Assembly (NCBI RefSeq): GCF_036324505.1
Contig: NC_086352.1
Location: forward strand, 24,730,637 to 24,794,636
Source of the DNA: Eleginops maclovinus
Lineage: Eukaryota; Chordata; Actinopteri; Perciformes; Eleginopidae
Length of the DNA stretch: 64,000 nucleotides
Reading direction: 5' to 3'
Both the position numbers and the translations under genes were made by a program. Shown piece by piece: positions 29,332-43,587 of the stretch. Each line of letters opens with the position of its first letter. Position 1 is the stretch's first letter. The notes under the pieces are model-generated. The model saw only the letters and a program-made list of their open reading frames with translations, searched no databases and was not told the DNA's origin.

Positions 29332-32300
29332 AAGTCGATTTACCTGCAGAGGCCACTCATGAAAGCCACAGCTGTAAGCTCTCAAATACTTTTTGACTTT
29401 TGTTTCTATCTGCTACAGAGGCTGAGAAATCAATTATTTAGTAGGCGTTGACACAATTGCTGAATTTCCAGAAACACTAAAGGTTTTAGGGGGTTCTTCT
29501 AAAATCACCCATAGGTTTTATAGGCATTTTTTCCAGGCATTTTAGGCCTAAATGGGTTAATATGTCACTGAAGCTTCATCGACACGTGTTGAGGTCGTGT
29601 GCCAAGACAGGTTCTGTTATAAGACTGCTTGGCTGGGTCAACCACGATAGGATTTTAGATTCAATCAATTTCTACTTGAAGAGGGGAGCAAGAGAAATCA
29701 GCTATTACACACACAGACACACTTTTGACGTGGAAATTCATTAACATTATGGCTTTGTGAACATTCCTACACGCACAAGTGTTGAACACAATAAAGCTAT
29801 TGCATTTATGACTCTACTTACACACACATGTACAACAGCTGATGTATGTTCAGCTGGCTGGCAGGTGGCCAATAAAAAGGTTAATTGCAGTGTAGAGAGA
29901 GAAGGCCATTAAGCCGCCGTCAGACCCGGGAACGATGGTGCAGGCGGGGGCGGAATGGGCGTGACCTCTCAGACGGAATGAGTCTCGGATGACTGGCGTG
30001 GCAGGGAGCATATCTGACAAATCCCGGGGTAATATCTGAGATTGATTGCTAGGAGACGTGCGGCTCATTCTTCTGGAGGAGCACTTCCACCCATTGCCAC
30101 AGAGCTCAGCTTCTCAGCCCCACCTCTCTACTGCTGTCTCCATCTTCCTTTTTTCACGGTGTTAAAATATGCACAGAATGTGTTTGGGGATGTGAGAGTC
30201 ACTGGCTAGGACAGAAGGATACATGTTAACACAAACTCCTGTAAGTAAGATCGACATGTAAGAAATATCCCACATACATCCCTTTTATAAATCAGCTTGA
30301 GGAGATCACTACATTATAACATTATGTTAACAGCATCATCTTCCTTTCTAGGTGGTGATTTCCGTTTGCATTAATTAAAATACAGTACTGTGTTTGTTAG
30401 GACATGTATTATTCTCTAAATTGTACAGCTTTGAAGTCTCTCTCTGCCTTGTGTTTCTTCTTTGCTCTGGCTTTGTCATCCATTCTGCCTCTGTGCGTTT
30501 GATCCTGTGTATGCACAGTCAGATACTGTGGAAACACAAGCAGACTCAGAAGAAAGAGGAGGGGGGAAGAGTGTGACCAAGTGGAGCCCAATCTTATGTA
30601 TTCAGTTTGGGTATCTGTTAGAGAAAAGGAGGGGAGAGAAAAATTATAGCAAGTGAAATGAGAAATCCCATCTTTACTGTCTGCTGTTTCCCAACACAGC
30701 TGTCCCTCCTCCCACCCGCACGCTTTGAACTCCGCCTTTAAGAAATGCTGGAGGTGAACCCCATCTCACCCCCGCTTAATAGGGAAACCCCAAATGAGAA
30801 AAGGAATTAATTAAGCGCTTTCTCGGTCTGTCACACACTATATTGCAGTCTCTTTGTTTGCCTTTCTGACCTCGAAGTATGTAGATGACACTTTTTTCTA
30901 CTCAAGTGTATACGCTTTTTGTTTGAATTTTTCTCCTGTCTGCCCCCCTTCTTCCTTTCTCTCCTATAGGCATCTGTGGTATATATAGATAACTCAAGCC
31001 GCTCATCACTTTGCTTTCATATCAGGTTTCACTGAAATCTAATTTCTCCCTCCTCACAGAAGTGGAAATTATGAAGTGACACTCTTCATGTGTCATGTGT
31101 GTCGCCTCACATTTTAGCATGCTCATCCTCTGATAGTCGGACACCCTTTGAAGGGTTTAGGGGTGTCGGCAGATTCTTTAATCCCTTTTTTGATGTATTT
31201 TAATCTGTTTTTTGTTTGGGAGGGGGCTTCACCCGTACAGGACATGACAGCTTTAAAATGTGAAAAAGGATAATTGCATCACTATTGCTCGGGTAGCCCT
31301 TTGTGCGATTGTCAGGGACACTTTGGAGGACACACGGTGGGCTAATTATGTTGGCATCTAAACATAATGTGAATAACAAAACGTCAACTATGTTTTTACA
31401 ACTTGTTTATGAATGTCAAACAAACATGGATGAAGTCATTCAGTGGGAATAAAACATCATTATTGTCCACGTGCACTGAGGTGGCTCACCAAAACATCTA
31501 TAGTACAGTTTTGTCAATGACCATGATTCTGTCCACGTCACTTTTGTCCTTTGTGGTGGACTTATAAGACTTGCATCCCTTTTTATCTTGACTGTATAAA
31601 AAGGAGCTAAACTCTGTGGAGCTATTGACTATTTTATTATATTAAATGGTGTTTCTGATATGTTGTCTGCCACTACTCAGTGAAAAAAGATTCAGGCTCC
31701 TGCTTATACTTAGCTTGGTGAAGTGCACTTCAGGAATATCTGTCGCTTGATTCCTTCCTTAGTTATTTAAAGTTGAATATTGCAAATCAGAGGGTTAACT
31801 CTCACCATAAACTACATTGTTTACTGTCCCTTTATTGCATTTAATGGATTTCTTTTGATTTAAGCAAGCAATCTGATTATCCTTATCTGTTTAAGTTAAG
31901 AGGGACATACACAGCTATGTTAACTGCTATTGGCCTTCTAAAGTATAACTTTCTAACGGGCATTTTTTTATAGCACTTTGAAAGATGTCATTGTAGCTGT
32001 TTCTTTTCATCCTCAACAATTTAACTCAAAATCTGACGAGTTAATTAGCAAATAAGGTCTCTTTCCACAGCTTAACAGTTATTATTTTACTTATTAGTTA
32101 ACTCATTTCAGCCAGTATTGATTTTTAAATGTTGTAGGGGACAATTTGCATGTCAATATTAATTTAAGGGTATCGGAGTATCTTATCCTAAGATTGTATG
32201 CCTCAACCAGATGTCTATCAATAACCAGTTTTCTTTTGTGCACTTAGTCCTTGTCACCTTTTGCAATGTACTAAACTCCCCTCTGATTAAAACAAACACA

Positions 32301-32619
32301 CAGAGACACACACACGGAGACAAGGGCAAACAACAAAACTGTTATCTCAAAGGCTAATCTGGTTCCAACAGAGATAAAGCCCAATCAGATGATGTCTGAC
32401 CACCACTCACTGACCTGCATGCATTCATCCTTCTTATCTGTTCACACAAAGAACACTTTGACTCCCCTCATTCATTTCTCACTCTTTCTCCTTTGTGTTT
32501 CTTCTCCTTCTCACTGAATCAACCTGTCCTCTCTCTTTTACCTTCTTTACTATCAGCCCTGTATTTTTCTTTTTATTATTCTTTCAGCCCACATCTCTGC
32601 TGCTCTTACAAACCCACTG

Positions 32620-32621
<2 letters not shown>

Positions 32622-32713
<92 letters not shown>
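32622..32713. repeat. Pure (AC)~46 microsatellite
   Basis: About 92 bases of uninterrupted AC dinucleotide in the Ig1-Ig2 intron. Confidence 0.97.
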
Positions 32714-32716
<3 letters not shown>

Positions 32717-34046
32717 TACTCACCGTTTTGCAGTTCCACAGTGGCTGCACCCGAGTCATAAAGCTCCAAAATGGCAAACAAACAGTAATAAATCTCAAGA
32801 ACAACAAAAAATATCTCCCTCACTCTCAAAGGGACCCCCAGAAAGAAATTCACCAACCATGTCATTGTTTTCCTCTTAAAAATGTAATCTTTTGTTTCTT
32901 ATTGTGTGCACATGAGTCGGTCTGCCCACTCGAAGCTAGCTAAATAATACAAATAATATATATTTATATATTTTCCTGTCATGTTTTCAATTGCAGGCTA
33001 CAAACAGTTGACATTTCACACAGAAACTATGCTTTAATAGAACACTTTCCCTCCCTTTACTCTCAACACTTAAGTAGTTTGGACAGGGTACATATGTTTT
33101 ATCAATGTCATATAACACAACTTAGAGCAAGTAAGTGATACACTTCATAAATGAGCATAAAAGACTAAAAGAACATTTAACTGCTGACACCTGATGAAGT
33201 AACCTAGTTGTATGACCCACATGCTACCAAGTGATTGAAATAATACACACCCTTATTGATTGGCTCTTGTAACAGGAAATTATGTTAAATTGGAATTTCA
33301 GGATGGAAAACTTTTCAGAAACAGCTTCAAAATGTCAGCATAGATCCTGTTCTAGGTGAAAGGCATTTGAAAGATGTACAGTATGCACCTTAGCCCAGGC
33401 ATTCCCTTAGCCCAGCCCATGTCATTGCGGCATTTCTAGGTGTAGGCGGTTCCCCTTTATGACCAATTATGTGGTGCTTTGCTGCGGAGAGCAGAGGTTG
33501 TTGCCATGACAAATAGCTCTGACCGGGAAGCAGCGTCAGGGTCTCAGTGTTGTTTCATTACCCTGATTTCGATCTGTCTCTAGCACACATAAGGAGAGAC
33601 TGACGCAAGACAGTGAGAAGGCTGTAGATAAAGCAGAGAGGTGGGACTTCTACAGAGGTGCATTAATCATATGTTAAGTTGAAAAATGAAAACCTTCAGT
33701 TCCTCTTGGAGCATATGTAATGAAAAAGTAAAATAAGTAAAACACTGTTTAAACAGGAGAAGTTATTTTTTATTTAAGCTGTTGGGGCTATAAAGGAGAC
33801 CGAAAAATGGGACTCGGCCGAGAAAATATGATGTGGGAAATCTTGGTTGAGGATGGAGCTACAGTATAGGGGAAGATCCATCTTTTTTTCCTCTCCGGAG
33901 GACAGCGGCAGGAGAAAAGTGTCGACAGGGAGTCACTTGGGCTGGAGGTAGATGACAGTCTCCATTTTACGTGTATTCACTGACTGATTAGGTCCTCTGG
34001 GTAGGAGGAGAGGCTGATGGAGACAGCCCTATCTCTACCTTCCAGA

Positions 34047-34252
<206 letters not shown>

Positions 34253-37200
34253 AAGGAATGTACACCCAGGCATTCAACTGCCTTTGTGTGTTTTTAGAAT
34301 TCCTCTACTGTATGTGACATGTCATCTTTCAACATTAGGTTTATTCAGATTTTAAATTCAAAGTTGAGCACTAAGGCGAAGTTGTTTTAACTGCTTTTGA
34401 GCCTTTTTTACAGGCTAATATTACCCCTATAACACTTAAACAAACCGAGTTACTGCTGAATCATGAATTGATTTACCTCATTTTATGTTTTTGTTTAAAT
34501 TTACTTTTGAAAATGGGCTCTGCAATGTGTTTTTTAAACTGGAGATTGCCTTTGGTCCACAATGGGTTTTGTGCTTTTGTTCATTTGAGTACCTTTTTGA
34601 GAGGTTAATATAAAGACTTGAAAATTCTCTTCTTTTAGCTTTACTTTTCAGAATAGTTAAATGTATTGCCGATATGTGCATAAATACCTTGATTTTTATC
34701 TTCACACCAAAGCTGTGGAAAATGTCTTGTGAGCAGGGTTGCAGACACAGGACAGATTTCCTGTGTCGATGAATTCACACCAACTACAAATACAGAATTT
34801 TACCCAAGTTGCCTCTTGGTGTGCCAGGACAGCTTCACAGGTTCCACCTACAGCTTTATTAGTAATGTCCCTGGTTATTGGATACAGACAGGAAGTAGAC
34901 TAATTCCTCATTAAATAAAATATTTATAAGGTTTATATGCAGTGCCAACATGTATTCATAGGCAATCAGATGCAGATGGAGTTTGTTTGTGCTACATAAT
35001 GTACCACTGCTCAGTGCGTTTGAAAAAACCCAAATGCCTTGGGACATTTCTTCACAGCACTCTACACTGTAAATTAAAGCAGACTGTCCAATTGAACTCA
35101 GACAATTTTCAGTTTCCTAAGTTTCTAGACTATGCTTTGGCTGGTGCAATTACTGTGTTCTAATGAGGGTGATAATTGACTGCTGCAGTCAGCAGATGAA
35201 GATAAACTTGTGCATAATGACTTCCCCTACTCACTGACTCTACTCATCTGTGTGTTTGAGCCCAGAGCTCCACATCCAGTCTCTCAAATGTCCCTCTCCC
35301 TGAACTTCTATTCTCAACTATGCACAGTGCATCTTCCCGTATGTGTAAGACATTTACACTACAATGATCTTTCTTCACTGTTCAAGGCTTTCAACACCTC
35401 AGACATTTCTCTTTTAAATGCTCTCATTTTCACTTCGAACCCGAAGGATAGAATAATGCTGTCAGTGAGAATCTGGCTGCAAGCGTGACATGTTAATCAG
35501 CTCGAGAGTTTTGTCTTTTATAGATGCCTTGCTTCTGCTCAAAATGATCTACTTGTAGATGACTGGCATATGTTGGGTCTGATTTTGAATAGCCCTACAA
35601 CTGCTTCAGTTATGTGTGGGATTTACAAAAAATATATGCCAAAGCCTCCTGAGAATGAACATAACCCAGATTGACCTTAAACGAAGCGTTCATTTAAGCA
35701 AATGTGGTGTTTACCATGTTAAATAGCACATCAGAAAGATTTCCTTTACACCATTCAAGTGGAATTAACAATCAGGTCTTAACATTAAGTATGAAAGCTG
35801 TTGGGGAAACAAACGCAGATTAATCATCATATGCAACTTGCAATACTTCAATAAACCTTAATTCTTTCATGAGCTTTCCTATCTCCAGTCCATCTCCTGG
35901 TTCCTGTTATTCACAGTCATGAGCACAATTGCATCTTAGAAATTCTGCTTGTGTAGTTGAGTTTTGGCAGAAAACTGGAATGTAATGTTTGCCAAATGAG
36001 TAGCTCTGCTTTTAAAAAGAACTTAAGGCTGGGACAGATGACCTGAAGAAGAACAGTTTCCACTGCAACACACAGATGTTACCAAACAAATTACGTCTAC
36101 CATTTTTAATTCTGAAATGTTGGTTTATTTAATTTTCAGGCTGATGAAAAGCTTGGGTTGTGTGTAAGTAGTGAATTGCTCAGGAGTGGCAATAACTGAG
36201 ACTTTATTTTTCCAGTAGCCTTTGCTAATCTATTTTTTTCCTTTCTTGTTTCGTTAGGTTGTAGTAATTGAATCTGATTAAACCAGATCCAAAAGTCAGA
36301 GTGCAGAGGGGAATACAGCAGATGGAGCACAGTGCACTAATGGTATACCAAACAAGTGTGCACTATAGTTGAAGAAATGGTTGCAAACAACAGTTACCTC
36401 TGTTCAGCATTAACAAAGATGGTATTACACTTCATATAACGCGTTTTATCTTGAATATACTATAACAAATAATTGTTTACGCTCTTCAAACAAAGAGGAA
36501 ATAATAACAACAAAGAAATGAGAGTATACTTACACAATTCTGAGTCAGACAAATTAAAGAGGGATGTGCCTTGGCCCCTGGGTAGAGTAAAATATTCCTG
36601 GAAAGTATTCCAAGGGAAAACATCCAGCATTAGCGCATGTCAATTACAAAAAAGAAGCGTTTTAATTCCAAAAGCGAAAGTGTATTACTCAGTCCTACCC
36701 TAAGGATATGAGCTGGATGTGCATGGCAAAGTCCACACTTTACCCAATAAATACCTGCTTTGTGCAGGGACTTTTACTACCTGGGGAGTTCCTCATTCAA
36801 AGCAGTCACAAGTTTTTAAGGGCAACAATCCATCCCGTTTGCCGTTTCTCTGAATCTGCATTAAAAAGAGGCTAGACGGCACTTCAGAGCATTTTGTTTA
36901 TCCTCCGCTCCCTCATTGACATTCACTGTCCATGTCTCCTTCCTCGGGGTTCTACAGATAGAGACACCGAGGCAGTTACAGACCAGTGTGCTCATCCGCA
37001 ACGCCCTTTCATCTCCCAATGCCCATCCGAGTGAGCATGCATGAGGCAGTTTTTGGTTTTCATATTAAATCATCCCCATGTTTCAAAGCTAAATTGGTCT
37101 TCATAGAGCTTTTGAACCCTGAAAGAGATTGGAGTCTCAGGTTTTTTTTTTTGATGGCTCCCCCATGCCGCGGGGAAATCTTTCAAACACACCTCTGTAT

Positions 37201-38793
37201 TTATCAGACACATGGAGTGCGCAGAAAAAGTGAGACCGAAAGTTTTCCCAGCTATCCTTGAGTTTTGACATTCAAGGCCAAATATTTTACAGATAATAGA
37301 AGCAAGAATCCTTCTGATATGCTGGTTCTTATGATCACCCTATACCTTAAGTCCTCCTGCTTTCGTCACTATAGATGATGACACGCATAACTTACATTTG
37401 TGGCCTATCCTTTAACATTTCTTTAGTAAATTGTGGGATTTCAGGGTGACAGAAAGGGGATGTTATTTGGCTACTCTACATGTAAATAAAATATATCTGA
37501 GATACATATTTTACTCTTTTACTTTATTTGTGCTGAGGATGCAAAAAATATGGCGCAACTGTGAGTGTTTCATTGCATATTCTGCGCTGAAAGAACACCT
37601 TGCCTCGGGCACAGATAGAGTGAAGAAACCAAAGTGTGAAGTGCTCAGTTGGTGAGCATGTTGGTTTCTTATGCTTCAGAGACCAACGTTATTTATGGAT
37701 TTACTTTTTTGCACCATCTGAGCAGGTTTCCATAAGCTATAATGGTATTATCATAAGCTCTAACTGATACAGGCTCGCTGAAGGTGTGAGAGGTGACAAC
37801 TCCAAAAAGCTCTTCTCTCCGCTTTTCTCTCAGTTACACTCACTCTACACTCTGTCTTCCAGAAGACTAGATTTCACTTACTCAAGAATGCTTCTTTATG
37901 CTGGTGGAAAAAGAAAGAATGTCTTTTCCACACTGGTTCCTCATTTCATTTAATTATGATAGATTTATTGATGTGTTTTCTTTAGTGACAAACAAAGGGC
38001 TTTAAAGGAGGGAAATGCATTTTTCTTGACAAACCGTAATGGCAACTTCATTTGCATTTATTTTGTTGCTTTTAGCTAGAGACAGTTTGCATTCCTCATT
38101 CAGTGTCACTCAGAGAACTTAAGTAGAATGTGGGCTAGAGTGCAGCATAGATGGCTGTTGCTTGCCAAGTATTCCTGCATTGTGTAGAAGAACAGGGATG
38201 AAAAAGCTGTGAATGAAGCATACCTGTTTTTTATCTGGAATAAAGATTGTTTGGGGAGCTGTTCAGGCTTGCTAGAACACAGCCTTTGTGTTAATGTGCC
38301 AGGGCATGACATGTGTGATGCAGGCAACACTTGTGTGAGCAAGAGCGAAGTGTGAAGAAAGGAGTGTGTGTGATAAACAAGGGAGATGGAAAGCAGGAAA
38401 GGGATATGGTGTTTCAACAAGCGATACAGCTATACAGGAAACGTATAGAAACTCTGAAGGTGTTCATGAGTGTGAACGTGCTGATCCTGCCTGACTGAGC
38501 TGTCCTGAACTCTCTGTATGATCCCTGGTGAAGGTGTTCAGACCTCTCATCTCTACACCTTCGGCACCGTCTCACTCATTGGTTGCATGCTGTGGAGGTG
38601 TCGTTCAGGGTGCTGTGTGGGTGTATGATTTCACAGAGGCGTTTCATTCACTGCGCGGAGTCTGATGAAGCTTGATTAATGATTAAATAAATATAAAGAC
38701 TTGCTGTTTTCATGGAGGCTCCCCACTGTTAGTGTTCATGTGCAGTTTTATGGAATTTCCTTTTGAATACCTGACTGCGTCCTCTATCATAGA

Positions 38794-38870
38794 GCAGAAA
38801 GCTTTATTGTCTCTGTGGGGAATTTGGCTTACGTGCAGCAATCAATAAACTGTGAAAATAATACAACAAT
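38794..38870. repeat. Possible interspersed-repeat end fragment
   Basis: The stretch AAAGCTTTATTGTCTCTGTG followed by GGGAATTTGG resembles the end of a common class of fish interspersed repeats, with the CTTTATTGTC word also present in the SINE copies at 43588 and 48641. The rest shows no match to them. An AT-rich A-run region follows. The assignment is tentative. Confidence 0.3.
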
Positions 38871-39395
38871 AAATAAAACCAGCAATCAATATAATTGGAT
38901 GAAAAATACAGGGAAATGGGACTAAGCTTCGTAAATGTCTGTTAAACCTGTATTCAATAATTAAGAAATAAATAAAAAGGAAACAATCAAAATAAGAGAT
39001 TCCTTAAGAAAATCAATATTTGGTTTAACTGTTTAAAAATAAAATACAACGTTCATTGTCATCCTGGAAGGTTTTAATTTGTTCTACAACCTACCATGAC
39101 TCTGACCCTCATTGTGCAGAAGACTGACCAATACTTCACAGATCTTAAGAAAAATAGACTTGTTGATAAGTTTGACAGTGTTTGAGTACGAGACAAATAA
39201 AGCGGAAAAAAAGTATGCTGCTATGAGGTGAAGATAACCTGTGGAAGACGAAAGAGCAACAGACCGAGAACGCTCTCCTCTTCCTCGGTATATCAGGGTG
39301 GGATGTGCGTGTGTTGCGTGCATGTGGTGTTATTTTTTCCAAGCTGCAGAATTACTTGTGCTCCAAGGTCAGTGATGAGTATCTCCCTTATTGTT

Positions 39396-39398
<3 letters not shown>

Positions 39399-39430
<32 letters not shown>
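39399..39430. repeat. Short (AC)16 microsatellite
   Basis: 32 bases of uninterrupted AC dinucleotide. Confidence 0.95.
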
Positions 39431-39433
<3 letters not shown>

Positions 39434-40571
39434 CAGTCAAGTCAAAGCAGCACTTCAACAGCATGTTTTTTATTCTACACACTGTCAACACTTTTATTTT
39501 CCCTCTACCTCACCTTTCAGCTTCCTTGCACCTCAGCGCTGCATTTTGACACTCAGGTCTCAGTTCATGTAACCCGGGAACACAAAGCAAGCTCGGATTC
39601 AGCTATTGCATCAAAGCACATGTCTTTGATGTTGGTGATATACTGTATGTTAAATCTTTCCTGAGGCAAAGGGGATTGTGCTTTAAATTTGTGTCGGGTG
39701 AAATATGAATTACACAGGCACCAACACACATCTTATTGTTGGGCTTTTGGATGTTTCATTTCCATGTTGGAAACACAATATTTAGGCAAACAAATGCTAA
39801 CATTTACACAATTAAGACTCAACAGAGGTTGGTTTTGTTCAGAGGCATTTGGCATAGCATCTGCTCCGTTTGAAGGCAATGCACTGCAGACGGACTTGAG
39901 TAATTGCTGATGCCACTCTGTCAGACAGTCCAGGTGTTCTAGAGATCTGTTGCATCCTTTTCATAGGGTTGAGTGATTGATTAGATTGCCTTCATCGTTG
40001 TTTGTCTTCCTCACTATAACTGATATGATCCTTTCAATACCTCTGCTTTATATTCCTCTGTGCGATATTTGGAGAAAAGACACAATTGCCCTCAGTGAAA
40101 TACCCACTTCTTAATTGCCCATTTAATTAAATACACAATCTACCTATTACTGCTGTGTGTAAAGATTAGGCTGCGGAAAGTAAAAATGCTGCTGTATGAT
40201 CCTAAATCAAACCTGCCCCCCTGCAGTCTTTTTAATTTGTACAATACAAAGTATTTGATGTCTTTGTTTGATGCCATTATTGAATCTGTGTTATACATGG
40301 CATTTGCATTCTTCCAGACATGGCTAATGAACTTTGAAACTGTGTTGTGTTGAAAAATTGCTCCTTTCATCATGTCAGATATCTCGTTGAAATGTATGAG
40401 CGGCTCTGCTTGTCCTGTTATTGAGGCTCAGTGGAGCATATCTGAAAGATGTTTACATGAATTTGGAAAAGAGGGAGAGGGACAAAAAAGTCAACAGATT
40501 TCGGATCTTTTAGCTGTTGACAGGCACAGGCAATCGGAAATGGAATGGAAATGGAGGATTCAAATCAAATC

Positions 40572-40715
40572 AACTTTTTATCGTCATGCACGTCAGCAAC
40601 ACATCACAGCACACACAAGGAAATTTATACTTAGCATTTAACCCAAACCTATTATTAGGAGCAGTGAGCCAAATCCCTACGGACTGAGCTAGTGCACCTA
40701 CTGCAGCACCACGCG
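40572..40715 (-). mobile_element. Diverged tRNA-derived SINE copy with its middle deleted
   Basis: Read on the minus strand, the head has TAGCTCAGTCCGTAGGG, close to TGGCTCAGTCAGTAGGG in the copies at 43588 and 48641. It then jumps to CACTGCTCCTAATAATAGG and GGGTTAAATGC, which match the 3' part of those copies. It ends in a tail containing GACGATAAAAAG, corresponding to GACAATAAAGAG. The B-box segment is missing. This is an older member of the same SINE family, in the same orientation. Confidence 0.65.
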
Positions 40716-43043
40716 TTATAAATATGAGCTTTTATACCAAGCCTTATAATTATCCCGCATGATAATATGACACAGAACTTCAATTACTTTATTACTTTTT
40801 GTTTCTCTTACATTTCAGTTCCTCAGACTTGATGAAACTCCTCAATCTGTCATCAAGTTGTCAAAGTCTATTTTCCATTTTCCTCATTAATCTTGAACCT
40901 GTCACCCTAATATTGATACCACATTTAAACTGTCATGTGCACACAGAATAAACAAAAAGTTGTGCTTTTTCTGAGTATATCATAGGGGGCTGCTATTGAC
41001 ATTCATTTGCCTCACCTCTTCACCTCCCAACGAGGTAAACGATGATGAATGCCCCCTGGCGCTGTGGAGTGAAATCATCACCCTGCCTTACATCTGGGTG
41101 TTCAGTAACATCTGCTTCCAAACTGCCAGCCCCACTCTCATACACATGTATATATTCCCACATAAATACAGGCATGTTCCTATTTGCTCTTCTGGTATGA
41201 TACACACATCCATCTCAGGATAGATTGTCAGCAGCCCGCCTCTATGCTTTGAAAGACAATTCCCTTCCAAGTTCAGGAGTCAAGCTGATGCTTTGTGTCG
41301 CTTGGTTGACTGCCTGAGCTCGCCTCATTGTGTCGTCTGCGCATTTCATTATCAACGACACACAAAACCCATGCTGATATTTTCCAAATAGCAGCTGCAG
41401 ATACTTCACAATGATATGCGTTACAAACTGTCTTCTCTAATGTGACTGTTTGTGCAAATGTGTGTGCACCAATCCTCTTTGAACACGGCACACTTTTACT
41501 CTCAATGATGCAGGAAATGTTTTGTTGTTCTACCTTAGCTTCGTCAGGGTATAATTTGAAGTACACACCCACACTGTTTTGAAGATAAATACTAAATGAT
41601 AGTGAACAATACGTCTGCTCAGTGCTTCTATGTAAGGTTTGATACATTTAGCTCTCGTATATCAATGCAAAAGAGGAGAGTTCTGTGCGCTTTCATTGTG
41701 CAATGATGAAATACCACAGGTCAATTTTCTCATTTGTAGATAACCTTTTGAGGATAGAAGAATTCAAACTGAATGCCGGGGTCCTATATTTTCTTTGGAC
41801 ATTACATGGTTCTGGCTTTACTTGTCTTCATTGCTGTTCAAGACTCTCCCCCACTTCCCCTTCCTTCATCATTCCTGCTAAGGAAGATGCTTCATTTTCT
41901 TCTTGCCCCATCCTCCATCCATCCATCTCATTTCCCCAATAGCAGTCATTGCAAGGCTTGAGGATAAACAGAGCAACAGGGCTACCGATAGCATCTACAG
42001 ATGTGCCGCCAACAGCCCCCAGATAAGAACCAGCAGCAGCATGCCCCTCTCTAGCGAACAATAGAGCTCCCTTCTGAAATGTGCAGTGGGGAGATGGAGA
42101 GGTGAGGGGAGGGGTGATGGGAATGGGAATGCAAACTGAATGAATGCGACTTGGAGAGTAATGCAGGCAACGAGGAAGAGACAGCGGCAGAGAAAAGGCA
42201 GAAAATTGGAAGGTACTGGTGGATGGTGCGGTAGGGAGGGAGGGAGTGAAGGAGAGGGGAATATGGAGAGGTTATTCCTTCAGCTCATATCCATGTGTCC
42301 ATCAACAGCAGGACGCGGCTGTGTTTGGCTTCTTTATCTGGATGGCCTGTTGAGCTAGTAGAGGGTGGAGGGGCCCTTCATTCCAGGGGAGGGGGTCGTT
42401 TGTGGGGCCTTAAGGAAACAAGCACTTGATGAAAGATACAAGGACAGCCCAGTGATCGCTGCTCTTTGTGGCACCAGCGTTAGCTTTGATTGACGCCATC
42501 ATAATTCCACACGTGACTCCTTTGACATTAGAGGTGGCTCTGTTGAGCTTCTCTCTGCATCCTCTCTTACCTCTCACCTCCTCCCCTCTTTCTCCGATAA
42601 GGGAGCGAGGGGAAAGGGGGAGGTGAGACAGAAAAGGCAAAGGGATGTACGGTCGGAGTGCCAACACATTTATCTGCGCTTGGGTAATGGGAGCAGCCTC
42701 AGTCTCCCGTGGCAACGACCTCTGCAGAAGGTTAGCTTCAAAATGGGCCAAGAATGAGTTAAATTCCCAGTGATAAAATAAGACACCTTAACATGATTAA
42801 GGGCCCTAATGCAATCAGTATTGTTTCAGCTACAACTCAATTACCTGTAATGAAAGAGGGCTTGTTTCTCCCGGATTCTGTGGGGAGTTAGCTTGGCTGG
42901 AGGTCTGACTGTGAACAGGTGAAACACACATGGGAAGCACGAGAGACATGCGATAGGGAAGGTCAAACACTCACATGCTGACTCACAAAGTAAGGGTCAA
43001 GCTAAATATGGCCATCATGTACACAAACATACATGTACAGCTA

Positions 43044-43252
43044 CAAGTAATTCGATTAATTAATAGACATAAAATTTGTCAGTAATTACTTTGATTATTG
43101 ATTTAATTTTCATGCAAACAAAACAAATAAACATTAGCTTTTTTCCACCTCCTCAAACCGGACGATTTGTTGTTTTTCTTTGTGCTACTTTATAGTAAAG
43201 GACATCACCTTGAGCTTGAAACTGTGATAAGCAAAATTGTCTGAAATTGGAC
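43044..43252. repeat. Degraded copy of a common teleost CGATTAAT-type interspersed repeat
   Basis: The segment starts with CGATTAATTAAT and GATTATTGATTTAAT words. It continues with a block that includes GATTTGTTGTTTTTCTTTGT, TATAGTAAAGGACATCACCT and ACTGTGATAAGCAAAATTGT. From memory this order of words matches a widespread non-autonomous repeat in spiny-rayed fishes. Only the left part appears to be present. No terminal inverted repeat pair or target duplication was seen, so the class is left open. Confidence 0.5.
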
Positions 43253-43587
43253 CAAAAAAGGAATTAGTTCCTAGCCTCCTCATAACAAAGTCACTTATTG
43301 GAAAAAACACATTTTAAAAAGCACAGGAAAAAAATATTATCTGCATGGCTGTGCACAGCAATGTCTCAAAAACTGACAAATGACCCCTGATGCAGGGGTG
43401 GTTTCTGGCCGGATGACTCGTAACGATTATTGACAGTTTTTGTCTGTGTGTGGAGAAGAGTTAAAAACAATCATCCATTTTGCATTTCATGTTTTGTTTT
43501 CTTCACATACATACGCGATTGTTGTAGCTCCATTTAAGATTTGTTGTAAATAATAAGCAGTGTCGGTGATATAGCTAGAAAGAAGAC

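Larger units (their letters stand above)
28867..29560 (+). mobile_element. piggyBac-type transposon, internally deleted copy with TTAA target duplication
   Basis: The element proper is 28871-29556 (686 bp) and is flanked on both sides by TTAA (28867-28870 and 29557-29560), the target site used by piggyBac transposases. Its ends are inverted repeats: CCCATTTAAGCC on the left, and CCCATTTAGGCC reading inward from the right, with 11 of 12 bases the same. The left end carries 34-bp subterminal repeats. The right end carries repeated AGGCATTTT motifs. Inside is an acidic reading frame resembling a transposase N-terminus, but the DDE catalytic region is missing, so the copy cannot move by itself. 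It is CpG-richer than the surrounding intron. The identification rests on TTAA, the CCC/GGG ends and the acidic frame. Confidence 0.82.

Noticed and set aside
42410..42751. 113-codon minus-strand reading frame in a GC-richer stretch
   Set aside because: No family resemblance, no matching splice sites, and a purine-biased sequence that tends to lack stops.
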